A stretch of DNA of 64,000 nt, from assembly GCA_945957605.1 (NCBI GenBank), contig CAMFLR010000028.1:1-64000 (forward strand). Reading direction: 5' to 3'. Below the pieces are notes generated by a model. The model did no database searches. It worked only from the letters and a program-made list of their open reading frames with translations, and had not been told where the DNA came from. This document shows, piece by piece, positions 41,846 through 49,922 of this stretch. Within the stretch, counting starts at the first letter, position 1; each line of letters starts with the position of its first letter. The DNA comes from an uncultured Isosphaeraceae bacterium. GTDB lineage: Bacteria; Planctomycetota; Planctomycetia; Isosphaerales; Isosphaeraceae. The translations under genes were made by a program, and so were the position numbers.

Positions 41846-43009
41846 ATGGCCGAGGAATCCGCCACCCAGCCGCAACTGCCCGGAAAGCAAGGCTGCCTCT
41901 CGGGAACCGACCACGACCGCGAGGTGCCGGAGATCGACCTCCTGAGTCCCTTGACGATTCGCGGAATCACGCTGCGAAACCGAATTGTGATGTCACCCAT
42001 GTGTCAGTACATTGCCACCGACGGCCTTGCCGACGACTGGCATCTCGTTCACCTGGGAAGTCGCGCGGCGGGTGGAGTGGCGCTCGTGATCGCCGAGGCA
42101 ACCGCGGTCACGGCCGAAGGACGAATCACCCCCGGTGATCTGGGAATCTGGAGCGATGCGCACATCGAACCACTCGCACGGATTGCGCGATTCGTTGAAT
42201 CTCAAGGCTCGGTGCCAGGAATCCAGCTTGCGCACGCCGGTCGAAAAGCAAGCTGCGATCTACCCTGGCGCGGCGGCGCAGGGCTGATGTCGCCCGAAGT
42301 TGGTGGCTGGCAGGTCGTCGCCCCAAGTGCGATTGCATTTGACGATACCAATCCGATACCCCTCGCGCTTGATGAAGCAGGAATCAAGGGGGTTATTGCC
42401 GCGTTCGATTCTGCCACGAAGCGAGCGCTTAAGGCCGGATTCAAGGTAATCGAGATTCACGCCGCGCACGGCTACCTGCTGCACGAATTCCTCTCGCCCC
42501 TGAGCAATCATCGCACCGACTCTTACGGCGGTAATCTCGAAAACCGCATGCGGCTGCTGCTTCAAATCGCCGAAAACACGCGCAAGCTCGTTCCGGCGGA
42601 GTTGCCGGTTTTCGTCCGAATCTCGGCGACCGACTGGGCCGAAGGCGGGTGGGACGGCGATCAATCCGTCGTGCTCGCGAAAAAGCTCAAGGAGCTTGGT
42701 ATCGATTTGATCGACGTTTCATCCGGTGGCCTGGTTCCCAAGGCCCGAATTCCGGTGGGCAAGGGATACCAGGTGCCGTTCGCGCGAAAGATTCGCTGTG
42801 AGGCGGGTATCATGGCCGGCGCGGTGGGGTTGATCACCGAGGCGGATCATGCGAACGAGATCGTGACAAGTGGCGATGCTGACCTCGTGTTTATCGCGCG
42901 GGAATTGCTTCGCGAGCCATACTGGGCACTCAAGGCGCAGCAGGAACTCGGCGCGGAACCGTCGTGGCCGATTTCGTATGGCTACGCCGTCAAGCGCAGA
43001 GCGAAGTAG
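41846..43009 (+). CDS. NADH:flavin oxidoreductase, old yellow enzyme family (YqjM/NamA-like)
   Basis: The 387-residue protein is an FMN-binding TIM-barrel. It has the YqjM-class N-terminus SPMCQYIATDGLADDWHLVHLGSRAAGG, with Cys53 at the position that tunes the flavin. IQLAHAGRKAS carries the active-site His, and HAAHGYLLHEFLSPLSNHRTD with SYGGNLENR, VRISATDW and the phosphate-binding MAGAVGLIT complete the family signature. It should reduce activated C=C bonds using NAD(P)H in the cytoplasm. An extra N-terminal 30 residues (SATQPQLPGKQGCLSG) precede the barrel and are unusual; Met49 would be too late because it removes barrel strands. AGGAGG precedes the ATG. The molybdopterin oxidoreductase follows 118 bases later on the same strand. 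Confidence 0.95.
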   Translation: MAEESATQPQLPGKQGCLSGTDHDREVPEIDLLSPLTIRGITLRNRIVMSPMCQYIATDGLADDWHLVHLGSRAAGGVALVIAEATAVTAEGRITPGDLGIWSDAHIEPLARIARFVESQGSVPGIQLAHAGRKASCDLPWRGGAGLMSPEVGGWQVVAPSAIAFDDTNPIPLALDEAGIKGVIAAFDSATKRALKAGFKVIEIHAAHGYLLHEFLSPLSNHRTDSYGGNLENRMRLLLQIAENTRKLVPAELPVFVRISATDWAEGGWDGDQSVVLAKKLKELGIDLIDVSSGGLVPKARIPVGKGYQVPFARKIRCEAGIMAGAVGLITEADHANEIVTSGDADLVFIARELLREPYWALKAQQELGAEPSWPISYGYAVKRRAK

Positions 43010-43127
43010 CGATGGAATCAAAATGATCGTACCCATGAAGGGTTTTCGTGATCGATCTCGCGATACCTTTTGAGTCGCGTCCGCGATCGACAATTGTGGA
43101 CGCGTCAAGCTGCTTAGGAGCGATGCG

Positions 43128-45461
43128 ATGGCGAGAGCAGATGAAGCCGTTGAAACCACTCCGGCAGTGCCCGCCAAGGGCTGTGGCCCGAACAACGGCG
43201 GTGCATTTTCGCAGCGAGATTACGAGCATCCCGCCGCCGGCTGGGGCGCTGCGATCAGCGTCGGCCTGGTGCTGCTCAAGCAAAATGAGGTGCTGGACGG
43301 CGCTCGTGTCGTTTTCAAGATGAACCACGAAAACGGCGGATACGATTGCCCCGGTTGCGCCTGGCCCGACGATCGCCATGGCCTGAGCATGGATATTTGC
43401 GAGAACGGCATCAAGCACGCCACCTGGGAGCTCACGAAGAAAAAAGCGACGCCCGACTTCTTCGCGCGACACACAGTGACCGAGCTCGAGTCGTGGACAG
43501 ACTACGCACTCGAAGATGTCGGCCGACTGACCGAGCCCCTGCGCTACGATGCGTCGAGCGATAAATATGTACCAATTTCATGGGATGAAGCCTTCGCGCT
43601 TGTGGGCCGTCATATTCGCGGCCTCGAAAGTCCGAACCAAGCGGCGTTTTATACATCGGGGCGATTGAGCAACGAGGGGACGTTTCTCTACCAGCTCTGG
43701 GCGCGCGAGCTGGGGACGAACAACTTGCCCGATTGCTCGAATATGTGCCACGAGGCGAGCGGCCGCGCTTTGACTGCGGCGATTGGCACGGGGAAGGGGA
43801 CGTGCGACCTCGTTGATTGGGACAAAACCGACTGCCTCATTGTGATGGGTGTGAATGCGGCATCGAACGCGCCTCGCATGCTGACCTCGCTGGCCGAGGC
43901 GTATCGTCGCGGTGCGCAGATCGTGCATATCAATCCCTTCGTCGAAGCGGCTGCGACCAAGACGATCGTGCCACATGACATTTTGCGGATGGCGACGTTT
44001 CAAGCGACGCGCATCAGCACGCTCAACATCCAGCCGCGCATCGCGGGCGACATGGCGCTTTTGCGAGGCGTCGCCAAGCATTTGTTCGAGTCGCTGGCAA
44101 CCGATCCCAAAGCGATCGATCATGAGTTCATCGAGCGTTATACGTCCGGGTTTGAAGAGTATCGCGCGACCGTCGAAGCGACTTCGTGGAGTGAGATCGA
44201 GCGGCAATCGGCGGTTCCGCTCGCGCAGATTCGCGAGCTTGGTGAGGTCTATCGCAAGTCGCGATCGGCAATCATTGCCTGGTGCCTGGGAGTGACTCAG
44301 CAAGAGCGCGGGGTAGATACGATTCGCGAGATCATGAACGTACTCTTGATGCGCGGGAACATCGGCAGAGAAGGGGCGGGCCCGAGCCCGATTCGCGGGC
44401 ACTCGAACGTGCAGGGGAACCGGACGTGCGGCATCGACCATCGCCCGACAGACGCGTGGCTGGCGAAGCTCGATCGCGCCTGCGGTATCAACTCGCCGCG
44501 TGAACATGGGCTCGACACAGTGGCAGTCATTCCTGCCATGATGCGCGGCGAGGTAAAAGTCTTCGTGGGATTGGGCGGCAATTTCGCACTCGCCTCGCCC
44601 GACACAGCTTATACCTTCAAGGCACTTCAGAACTGCGACCTCACCGTGCAGGTGAGCACGAAGCTCAATCGCGGCCATCTCATTCATGGCAAAGATGCAT
44701 TGATTCTGCCTTGCCTGGGGCGAACCGAGAGGGATCACGGCAAGAACGGCCTGCAAGGGATTACGGTCGAAGATTCGATGAGCATGGTGCATCTTTCCTT
44801 CGGCATGAAGGAGCCGCGCTCGCCGCATTTGAGATCGGAAATTGCGATCATCTCGGGAATGGCCGCGGCTTGCCTTCCGGAGACCAATACCCCTTGGGCC
44901 GATTACGCGGGCGAATACGACCTCATTCGCGACAAGATGGCGCAGGCACTCGATGGCTTTGAAGACTTCAACCGACGCGTTCGCCAGCCGCTGGGATTCC
45001 GCATCAAACAACCGGCGCGTGAGCTGGTTTTCCTGACCAAGACAGGCAAGGCCGAATTTGTTTCGGCGCCAGTTGCCGAGGCCGCACCCGAGCCTGGGCG
45101 GCTAATTCTGGGCACGATGCGGTCGCACGACCAGTGGAATACGACCATTTATTCCGATGACGATCGCTATCGCGGCGTGAAGAATCTGCGAACGCTCATT
45201 TTCATGAACATCGAAGATATGAAAGAGCGCGGTCTTGAGAAATACGACCTGATCGACATCACCAGCTTCGCGAAGGATGGTTCCACACGCGAGCTGCGCG
45301 GTTATCGTGCCCTGCCGTATAACATTCCGCAAGGGAGCGCGATGGGGTACATGCCGGAACTGAATGTCCTTTGTCCGATCGGCGATTTCAGCCCGCAGAG
45401 CGCACAGCCCTTGATGAAACACCTCGTCGTCGAGATCAATCCTTCGGAACGCCGCGCCTAG
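43128..45461 (+). CDS. YdeP-like molybdopterin oxidoreductase (FdhF family)
   Basis: The 777-residue protein lacks a Tat signal and is probably cytoplasmic. The N-terminus contains CPGCAWP with another Cys 14 residues later (DICENG), a reduced form of the formate dehydrogenase iron-sulfur site. Molybdopterin-binding segments follow: KYVPISWDEAF, AAFYTSGRLSNEGTFLYQLWAREL, and SNMCHEASG with Cys207 as the likely metal ligand in place of selenocysteine. Later parts include GVNAASNAPRM, GNIGREGAGPSPIRGHSNVQGNRT-type cofactor contacts and a C-terminal dinucleotide-binding domain (GTMRSHDQWNTTIY). The closest architecture I recall is YdeP of enterobacteria, linked to acid resistance; true formate activity is doubtful. 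It lies downstream of the old-yellow-enzyme gene. Confidence 0.93.
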   Translation: MARADEAVETTPAVPAKGCGPNNGGAFSQRDYEHPAAGWGAAISVGLVLLKQNEVLDGARVVFKMNHENGGYDCPGCAWPDDRHGLSMDICENGIKHATWELTKKKATPDFFARHTVTELESWTDYALEDVGRLTEPLRYDASSDKYVPISWDEAFALVGRHIRGLESPNQAAFYTSGRLSNEGTFLYQLWARELGTNNLPDCSNMCHEASGRALTAAIGTGKGTCDLVDWDKTDCLIVMGVNAASNAPRMLTSLAEAYRRGAQIVHINPFVEAAATKTIVPHDILRMATFQATRISTLNIQPRIAGDMALLRGVAKHLFESLATDPKAIDHEFIERYTSGFEEYRATVEATSWSEIERQSAVPLAQIRELGEVYRKSRSAIIAWCLGVTQQERGVDTIREIMNVLLMRGNIGREGAGPSPIRGHSNVQGNRTCGIDHRPTDAWLAKLDRACGINSPREHGLDTVAVIPAMMRGEVKVFVGLGGNFALASPDTAYTFKALQNCDLTVQVSTKLNRGHLIHGKDALILPCLGRTERDHGKNGLQGITVEDSMSMVHLSFGMKEPRSPHLRSEIAIISGMAAACLPETNTPWADYAGEYDLIRDKMAQALDGFEDFNRRVRQPLGFRIKQPARELVFLTKTGKAEFVSAPVAEAAPEPGRLILGTMRSHDQWNTTIYSDDDRYRGVKNLRTLIFMNIEDMKERGLEKYDLIDITSFAKDGSTRELRGYRALPYNIPQGSAMGYMPELNVLCPIGDFSPQSAQPLMKHLVVEINPSERRA

Positions 45462-45504
45462 ATACTGATATCTTCGAGATTGACCATTCGTGGAGGACTG
45501 GGCG

Positions 45505-45888
45505 ATGAAACTTCGCCTCAAAGGTAATACGGTTCGCATGCGGCTCGATCGTCGCGATCTTGAGCGTCTGATCGAGCATGGTGAAGTGAGCGATTCGATT
45601 CAGTTTGGGCCAGGTGCTGTTTTTCGCTACGCGATGATTGTCGGACCGTCAGCGCCGGAATGTCCCACGGCGGTTTACGCCTGTGACACGATGGCCGTTA
45701 TCATCAATGCGATTGATGTCCGCGAGTGGAATGCGACCGATCGCGTTGGGTTCGAATACGAACACGCAGTTGATGGCGGTGGGACGGTGCGCGTGTTGAT
45801 CGAGAAGGATTTTGCGTGCATCGACCGGCCGGCCAGCGAGGCTGATGACGACGCGTTCGCATTCCCAAATCCCGCGACGGCTTGCTGA
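45505..45888 (+). CDS. DUF7009-like small protein
   Basis: ATG 45505 follows GGAGG at 45491-45495 with suitable spacing, giving 127 residues. The sequence begins MKLRLKGNTVRMRLDRRDLERL, continues with the beta-rich VSDSIQFGPGAVFRYAMI and CDTMAVIINAIDVREWNATD, and ends with an acidic stretch. From memory this matches DUF7009, short cytoplasmic proteins of unknown function often near molybdopterin or redox genes. It has no membrane helix. It lies 43 bases after the molybdopterin oxidoreductase stop and could be cotranscribed. A palindrome at 45901-45917 separates it from dps. Confidence 0.75.
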   Translation: MKLRLKGNTVRMRLDRRDLERLIEHGEVSDSIQFGPGAVFRYAMIVGPSAPECPTAVYACDTMAVIINAIDVREWNATDRVGFEYEHAVDGGGTVRVLIEKDFACIDRPASEADDDAFAFPNPATAC

Positions 45889-45900
45889 GAAATACGTTAG

Positions 45901-45917
45901 TTGGAACGGTGTTCCAA
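45901..45917. promoter_or_regulatory. TTGGAAC-GGT-GTTCCAA palindrome upstream of dps
   Basis: A perfect 7-3-7 inverted repeat lies 30 bases before the dps ATG and 12 bases after the preceding stop. The size and spacing fit a dimeric repressor site in the dps leader or promoter. No T-run follows, so a terminator is less likely. Confidence 0.5.
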
Positions 45918-45947
45918 GTCAGATTCTCGACACTTTGAGAGGTTGCC

Positions 45948-46430
45948 ATGTTCTCGACCAAGAATGACCTGAGCTCGAAAATTCGCGAGCAAGTGGTTGC
46001 GATTCTCAACGACCGCCTCGCCGATTGCATCGACTTGCACACCCAGGTGAAGCACGCACACTGGAATGTGAAAGGTGAAGAATTCATCGCGCTTCATAAG
46101 CTGTTTGATGAAGTGAATAGCGCGGTTGAAGACTATGTCGACGAAATCGCGGAGCGGGCCGTTCAGCTTGGCGGCGTCGCGCATGGGACGGCACGGTCGG
46201 TTGCGTCGCGCAGCAAGCTCGATGAATACCCGGCGAGTGCGGTCGATTGCCGCGAGCACGTGCAGGCTCTGTCCTCTGCGCTCGCGCAATTCGGCAAGCT
46301 GGCTCGCGCGGCGATCGCACAAACCGACGAACTTGGCGACCTTGTGACGGCTGATCTCTTCACCGAAGTAACGCGCGGGATTGACAAGTGGCTCTGGTTT
46401 GTTGAGGCGCACGCGCAGTCGAAGAAGTGA
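45948..46430 (+). CDS. dps: Dps-family DNA-protecting ferritin-like protein
   Basis: The 160-residue protein has the Dps four-helix pattern. The ferroxidase motif is in the first helices (NDRLADCIDLHTQVKHAHWNVKG, with the His and neighbouring acidic residues in FIALHKLFDEVNSAVEDYVDEIAER). The remaining helices carry GGVAHGTARSV and a C-terminal GIDKWLWFVEAHAQ. Such proteins form 12-subunit shells that oxidise Fe(II), usually with hydrogen peroxide, and shield DNA during oxidative or starvation stress in the cytoplasm. GAGAGG lies about five bases before the ATG. A palindrome upstream and a strong hairpin downstream frame it as its own transcription unit. Family assignment is secure. Confidence 0.95.
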   Translation: MFSTKNDLSSKIREQVVAILNDRLADCIDLHTQVKHAHWNVKGEEFIALHKLFDEVNSAVEDYVDEIAERAVQLGGVAHGTARSVASRSKLDEYPASAVDCREHVQALSSALAQFGKLARAAIAQTDELGDLVTADLFTEVTRGIDKWLWFVEAHAQSKK

Positions 46431-46448
46431 CCAATGAGCCTCTCAGAT

Positions 46449-46495
46449 GAACTCGGCGCGCAACGACTTTTCTGTCGCGTTGCGCGGCCGAGTTC
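46449..46495 (+). terminator. Strong hairpin after dps
   Basis: GAACTCGGC-GCGCAACG (46449-46465) pairs with CGTTGCGC-G-GCCGAGTTC (46478-46495): 17 base pairs with one bulged G and a 12-base loop. It begins 19 bases after the dps stop. There is no T-run on the plus strand, so termination may need Rho, but the stem is unusually stable. Confidence 0.7.
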
Positions 46496-46526
46496 GATGC
46501 GTTGAAACCAGTGGAGCTTGATCAAC

Positions 46527-47270
46527 GTGTTCGCGATGCGTCCCAGATTGGGAGTGAGTGCGCGGCATCGGCTCGACGCGTCCAGGGTTGCGGAGACCGC
46601 GCGGAATCTTGCGGACGATATCAATTCACGGCTTGCTGGCAGCAGTTTGGCAGGTTTGGCGACTGAACTCGCAGGAATTGCCGATGCGACAGAAGAGCGA
46701 GGCCAGCAGGCGCGGCGACCGATCCTGGCGATTCGCATCCTCTCAGCGCTGGCGATTGGCCTGGCGGTGCTTGGCGTGTGGGCTTTGGTTCGGCACGTTC
46801 ACGCACGTTGGGAGTTTGGCACGGTTGGCGAGCTTTTTGTGGCTTTGAATGCAGGGTTTAGCTTGCTTGTGGTGCTTGTGGGTGCATTGGGATTTTTCAT
46901 CACACTCGAGGCACGCATCAAGCGCAGGGAAGCTTTGCAATTCATTGAGGAATTGCGCGAATTTGTGCACGTGATCGACGTGACGCAGCTTTACTACACG
47001 CCAGACCTCTATCGGACACGCCACGCATTTACGGCCAACCGTTTGATGATCGACGAGACATATTTGCTTTATTGCACGCAAATGTTGGCGGTGATTAGCA
47101 ACCTGGCGCCGCTCTACACGCGAGGCGCGACGGGCGATTCGATTCTTCGCGCGGCGTCTGAGGTTGAAATGCTGGCGATCGCGATCACCACGAAGCATCT
47201 TACAAAGGCCGAAGCGGTGCGCGGGATGCAGCGGGAATCACCGAAGACGGGGTCAAGTCCAGAAGAATAA
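46527..47270 (+). CDS. Two-helix membrane protein of unknown function
   Basis: I choose GTG 46527 because GGAG at 46513-46516 is ten bases upstream; TTG 46518 would be too close. The 247-residue protein starts with a helical, alanine-rich segment (RVAETARNLADDINSRLAGSSL), then two transmembrane helices, ILSALAIGLAVLGVWALV (about 72-92) and GFSLLVVLVGALGFFITLE (about 105-128). A basic turn and a helical cytoplasmic domain of 110 residues follow (FIEELREFVHVIDVTQLYY, ANRLMIDETYLLYCTQMLAVISN). I do not recognise the family. It is convergent with the ABC-2-like permease gene, whose stop is immediately adjacent. Confidence 0.75.
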   Translation: MFAMRPRLGVSARHRLDASRVAETARNLADDINSRLAGSSLAGLATELAGIADATEERGQQARRPILAIRILSALAIGLAVLGVWALVRHVHARWEFGTVGELFVALNAGFSLLVVLVGALGFFITLEARIKRREALQFIEELREFVHVIDVTQLYYTPDLYRTRHAFTANRLMIDETYLLYCTQMLAVISNLAPLYTRGATGDSILRAASEVEMLAIAITTKHLTKAEAVRGMQRESPKTGSSPEE

Positions 47271-48995
47271 TCATTTGGCGTTAGCTACCGGGCGGCCGAC
47301 CCATTCGTCGAATCTTTCGATGGTGCGCTGGGTTAAATTTCTGGTCACCTTGAGTGTGATGATGGGGATCGCGAGGGCACCAAGGAAGATGGCCGACCAG
47401 ATCCATCCGCCGAGCGTGTTTGCGATCTGAGTAATCATGCTCAATGGCGCGAGAGCGCACAAAAGCCAGAACATGTGGAAAAGTGTAGCGATCATTTTTG
47501 TTGCCGCGAATTGGTTCATTGCCGCAGGATCTGAGCATGCCCGGATCCCCTGATACAATCCCATTGCTGCGCTCGCCCGGGCAAGCAAGATGAGGTCAAG
47601 AGTGGCCCAGGCGATTCCGAGCGGGTTCAATACACCGCAGACGAGCCCCGCCAGCCACAGGACACCGAGAAGTTTGAACGCCGCCCAGATCGTGTCGAGC
47701 CCTGCGCGTGTTTTCGACTCAATGATGTCCTCGCCGGTGAGCGGCGTCATAAGGAAGTCATCCCATGTTTTTTTATCACGTTCGCTCTTGATGCGAGCGA
47801 TGATTGCACTCCCTGCGCTTAGCGCGGGAAGAAATGCGAGCAAACCCGTTCCTCCGATGACGATCTGGCTGAAGCGGCCACGTTCATCGAATGGGGTCGT
47901 CGATCCATATCCATGTTGCCACATTTCAAGAAACGCCGACGTAAAATAATAGATTCCCGCGACCAGCATGCCGATTGGCAAGGCCATGATGATGACCGTG
48001 GCGACCAGGCCAAGAATGCTGGTGAAAACTGTTACCACGAGTTTCCAAATCAATCGAAATCCGCTCGCGAAATTTATCACGGTTCCGCGGCGATTCGCCA
48101 TCTCAAACTCGCGCCAGTAGATCGGGTCGTCGCCACATTCGGGACGGGTTTCCGGCACGAGTTCAGGCTTGGGAGGGACTTTATCGCGCGGGGGTAGGCG
48201 TCGCGCTGCGACGCCGATCAGAATCGCGCCGAACACGACTTGAAGGCCGATCATGATTCCAACACGCGCGAGCAGATCAAGCTCGCCGGCTCCCGAACTC
48301 CAGCGATGGTCGGTCAGCAGTGATAGTGGACTCGACAGGCCGATCAGATATGCGAGCGACGTGATTTCACCGAGCAGCATTCCCCAGAGCGAGGTTGTGC
48401 CCGAGGGCATGACGGACAGCATCGGAAAACCAATCAGCCAGCCGAACATCCAGGTTGTTGCTTGTGCGTTTGAGGTCGCAATTTTCTCACGCTGCGCTGA
48501 GGCGAGGATTGCCATCGTCGCCATGAATGCCGAGCTGGTGAGGACGACGATGAAGGCGAGAATCCATTCAGATTCAAGCTCTGCCAACCATGAGGATATG
48601 GCGAGAATCGGCAGGCCGGTCAGGAGCAAATTGGTGACCGGCAGCCAACGGGCGAATGCTTTTGTCAGCACGATCTCGAGCGGTGTCAGACGCGTGATGA
48701 GCAGCAGCGGGAGTGTATCCTTTTCGCGCTCGCCCGAGATTGCACTTGCAACATACGCGGGAACGGCGAACCCAAGCACAAGCAGCTCGATGACGATCGT
48801 CGCGATGAACATCGCGCGACCAAAGAACAGGATGCCCGCTTGATAATCGAAACGTGAGCCTCTGGAAAAAGCGGCGAGTCCAACCAGCAACCCTACAAGA
48901 GCCAGGCTTGCCGCAAAGATCACACGAATGAGAAATGGGCGATGTTTACGCGTTGCGGTTTTGTACTCCAGGCGAAACATCGGTCGAGAAAACAT
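47271..48995 (-). CDS. ABC-2-type transporter permease-like membrane protein
   Basis: The start at 48995 (MFSRPMFRLEYKTATRKHRP) has GGAG six bases upstream and gives 574 residues. The protein has about twelve predicted transmembrane segments in two halves separated by a cytoplasmic loop with RRLPPRDKVPPKPELVPETRPECGDDPIYWREFE. The first half contains the ABC-2 signature-like sequence AISGEREKDTLPLLLITRLTPLEIVLTKA. The second repeats it as SERDKKTWDDFLMTPLTGEDIIESKT. The duplicated motif indicates two permease units fused in one chain. No ATPase gene lies next to it in this window, so it must use one encoded elsewhere. Substrate unknown. Confidence 0.88.
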   Translation of the reverse strand: MFSRPMFRLEYKTATRKHRPFLIRVIFAASLALVGLLVGLAAFSRGSRFDYQAGILFFGRAMFIATIVIELLVLGFAVPAYVASAISGEREKDTLPLLLITRLTPLEIVLTKAFARWLPVTNLLLTGLPILAISSWLAELESEWILAFIVVLTSSAFMATMAILASAQREKIATSNAQATTWMFGWLIGFPMLSVMPSGTTSLWGMLLGEITSLAYLIGLSSPLSLLTDHRWSSGAGELDLLARVGIMIGLQVVFGAILIGVAARRLPPRDKVPPKPELVPETRPECGDDPIYWREFEMANRRGTVINFASGFRLIWKLVVTVFTSILGLVATVIIMALPIGMLVAGIYYFTSAFLEMWQHGYGSTTPFDERGRFSQIVIGGTGLLAFLPALSAGSAIIARIKSERDKKTWDDFLMTPLTGEDIIESKTRAGLDTIWAAFKLLGVLWLAGLVCGVLNPLGIAWATLDLILLARASAAMGLYQGIRACSDPAAMNQFAATKMIATLFHMFWLLCALAPLSMITQIANTLGGWIWSAIFLGALAIPIITLKVTRNLTQRTIERFDEWVGRPVANAK

Positions 48996-49253
48996 GCATT
49001 GCTCCTGGCCAAGATGTGGAGACATCTTACGGGCCAGCGATCGGCGGGTGTAGCGCTTCGAGCTTCCACAAAGTTTGGCTGGAAGTCGCTTTATTGGAAC
49101 CGCACATCTTCATTCGCACAAAAGTGCGGATCATTTGACCAATTCCCGTCGCTGCAAAACGACGGCAGCGTGGAATTCTTATCATTGTGCCTTACTCGAT
49201 GTTCAGAAAAGCGATCTCTTGTCTGCCGATCGCGTCTCGCGGAAGATGGTTCC

Positions 49254-49697
49254 ATGGCACATTTTCAGGAAGGGCCGCCATACAATCGAGTCAAGATACA
49301 CTTTCAGATCCTCGAGGGGCGCGCGCAGGCCGCTCAGCTCAAGGCTGAGGTCAAAGCGAGGCGAGACGCACGACTGCTTCGCGTGGCAGCGGTCGAAAAA
49401 GCGAGGCGTAACGCGCGGCTTTATTCTCGAGTCGCGGTCGGCCTCGTCACGCTTCTTTTTGCTGACTTCGCTGCACTTCTCATGTCGCCATTCAACCAAG
49501 CGTTGATGTGGCTCTTGTGGGTGTTGCTGATCGTCTTCTTTACCGTTAGTGCTTTGGTGATCGTCGCAGCAATGCTGCGACTCGGTAAGCTACTCACGCG
49601 GCGGCTAGTAAGAGCAGTGGAAATGAGCAAGCATCCGGTCGTGCGGACAATCGGCGGGCCTTTAGATTTGTGGGATCCTTGGCTTGATACGATTTAA
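49254..49697 (+). CDS. Small two-helix membrane protein, unknown function
   Basis: I choose ATG 49254 (MAHFQEGPPYNRVKIHF) with GGAAG nine bases upstream; the upstream open frame is not coding-like. The 147-residue protein has a basic helical segment (AEVKARRDARLLRVAAVEKARRNARLY), then two transmembrane helices, VGLVTLLFADFAALLM and LMWLLWVLLIVFFTVSALVIVAAML, and a C-terminal segment RRLVRAVEMSKHPVVRTIGGPLDLWDPW. The repeated Arg/Lys helix and twin helices suggest an inner-membrane protein with both ends inside. I do not recognise the family. It is divergent from the permease gene. Confidence 0.65.
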   Translation: MAHFQEGPPYNRVKIHFQILEGRAQAAQLKAEVKARRDARLLRVAAVEKARRNARLYSRVAVGLVTLLFADFAALLMSPFNQALMWLLWVLLIVFFTVSALVIVAAMLRLGKLLTRRLVRAVEMSKHPVVRTIGGPLDLWDPWLDTI

Positions 49698-49922
49698 TGT
49701 TTAGATCTGGCTTCTGCGGGGCATGAATTCATCTACCGAGCATAGATCGCCCCTGAGCGCGCTGAAGTGCCGGATTGTCTGCTCAATCCGTGTTCGCTCA
49801 CAAGTGTCTGGAGACTTGTGCCTGAAACTGGCGAGAGTCTTGAAGAAAATACGCGCCGGCGGTGGGGGGTACAATACTGCATTCACCGCAGAATTGCTCC
49901 GCCGGGCGTTGTGCGCGTGTTT

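Noticed and set aside
43578..45011. A 477-residue minus-strand open frame opposite the molybdopterin oxidoreductase
   Set aside because: It is a shadow of the plus-strand gene; its composition is Arg/His-rich and shows no domain or start signal.
49698..49922. A possible plus-strand gene between the small membrane protein and the DUF1559 gene (frame from 49723), and a small stem at 49799-49820
   Set aside because: The frame lacks a ribosome-binding site and overlaps the end of the DUF1559 gene, and its composition is not coding-like. The stem lacks a T-run and lies about 100 bases beyond the minus-strand stop.
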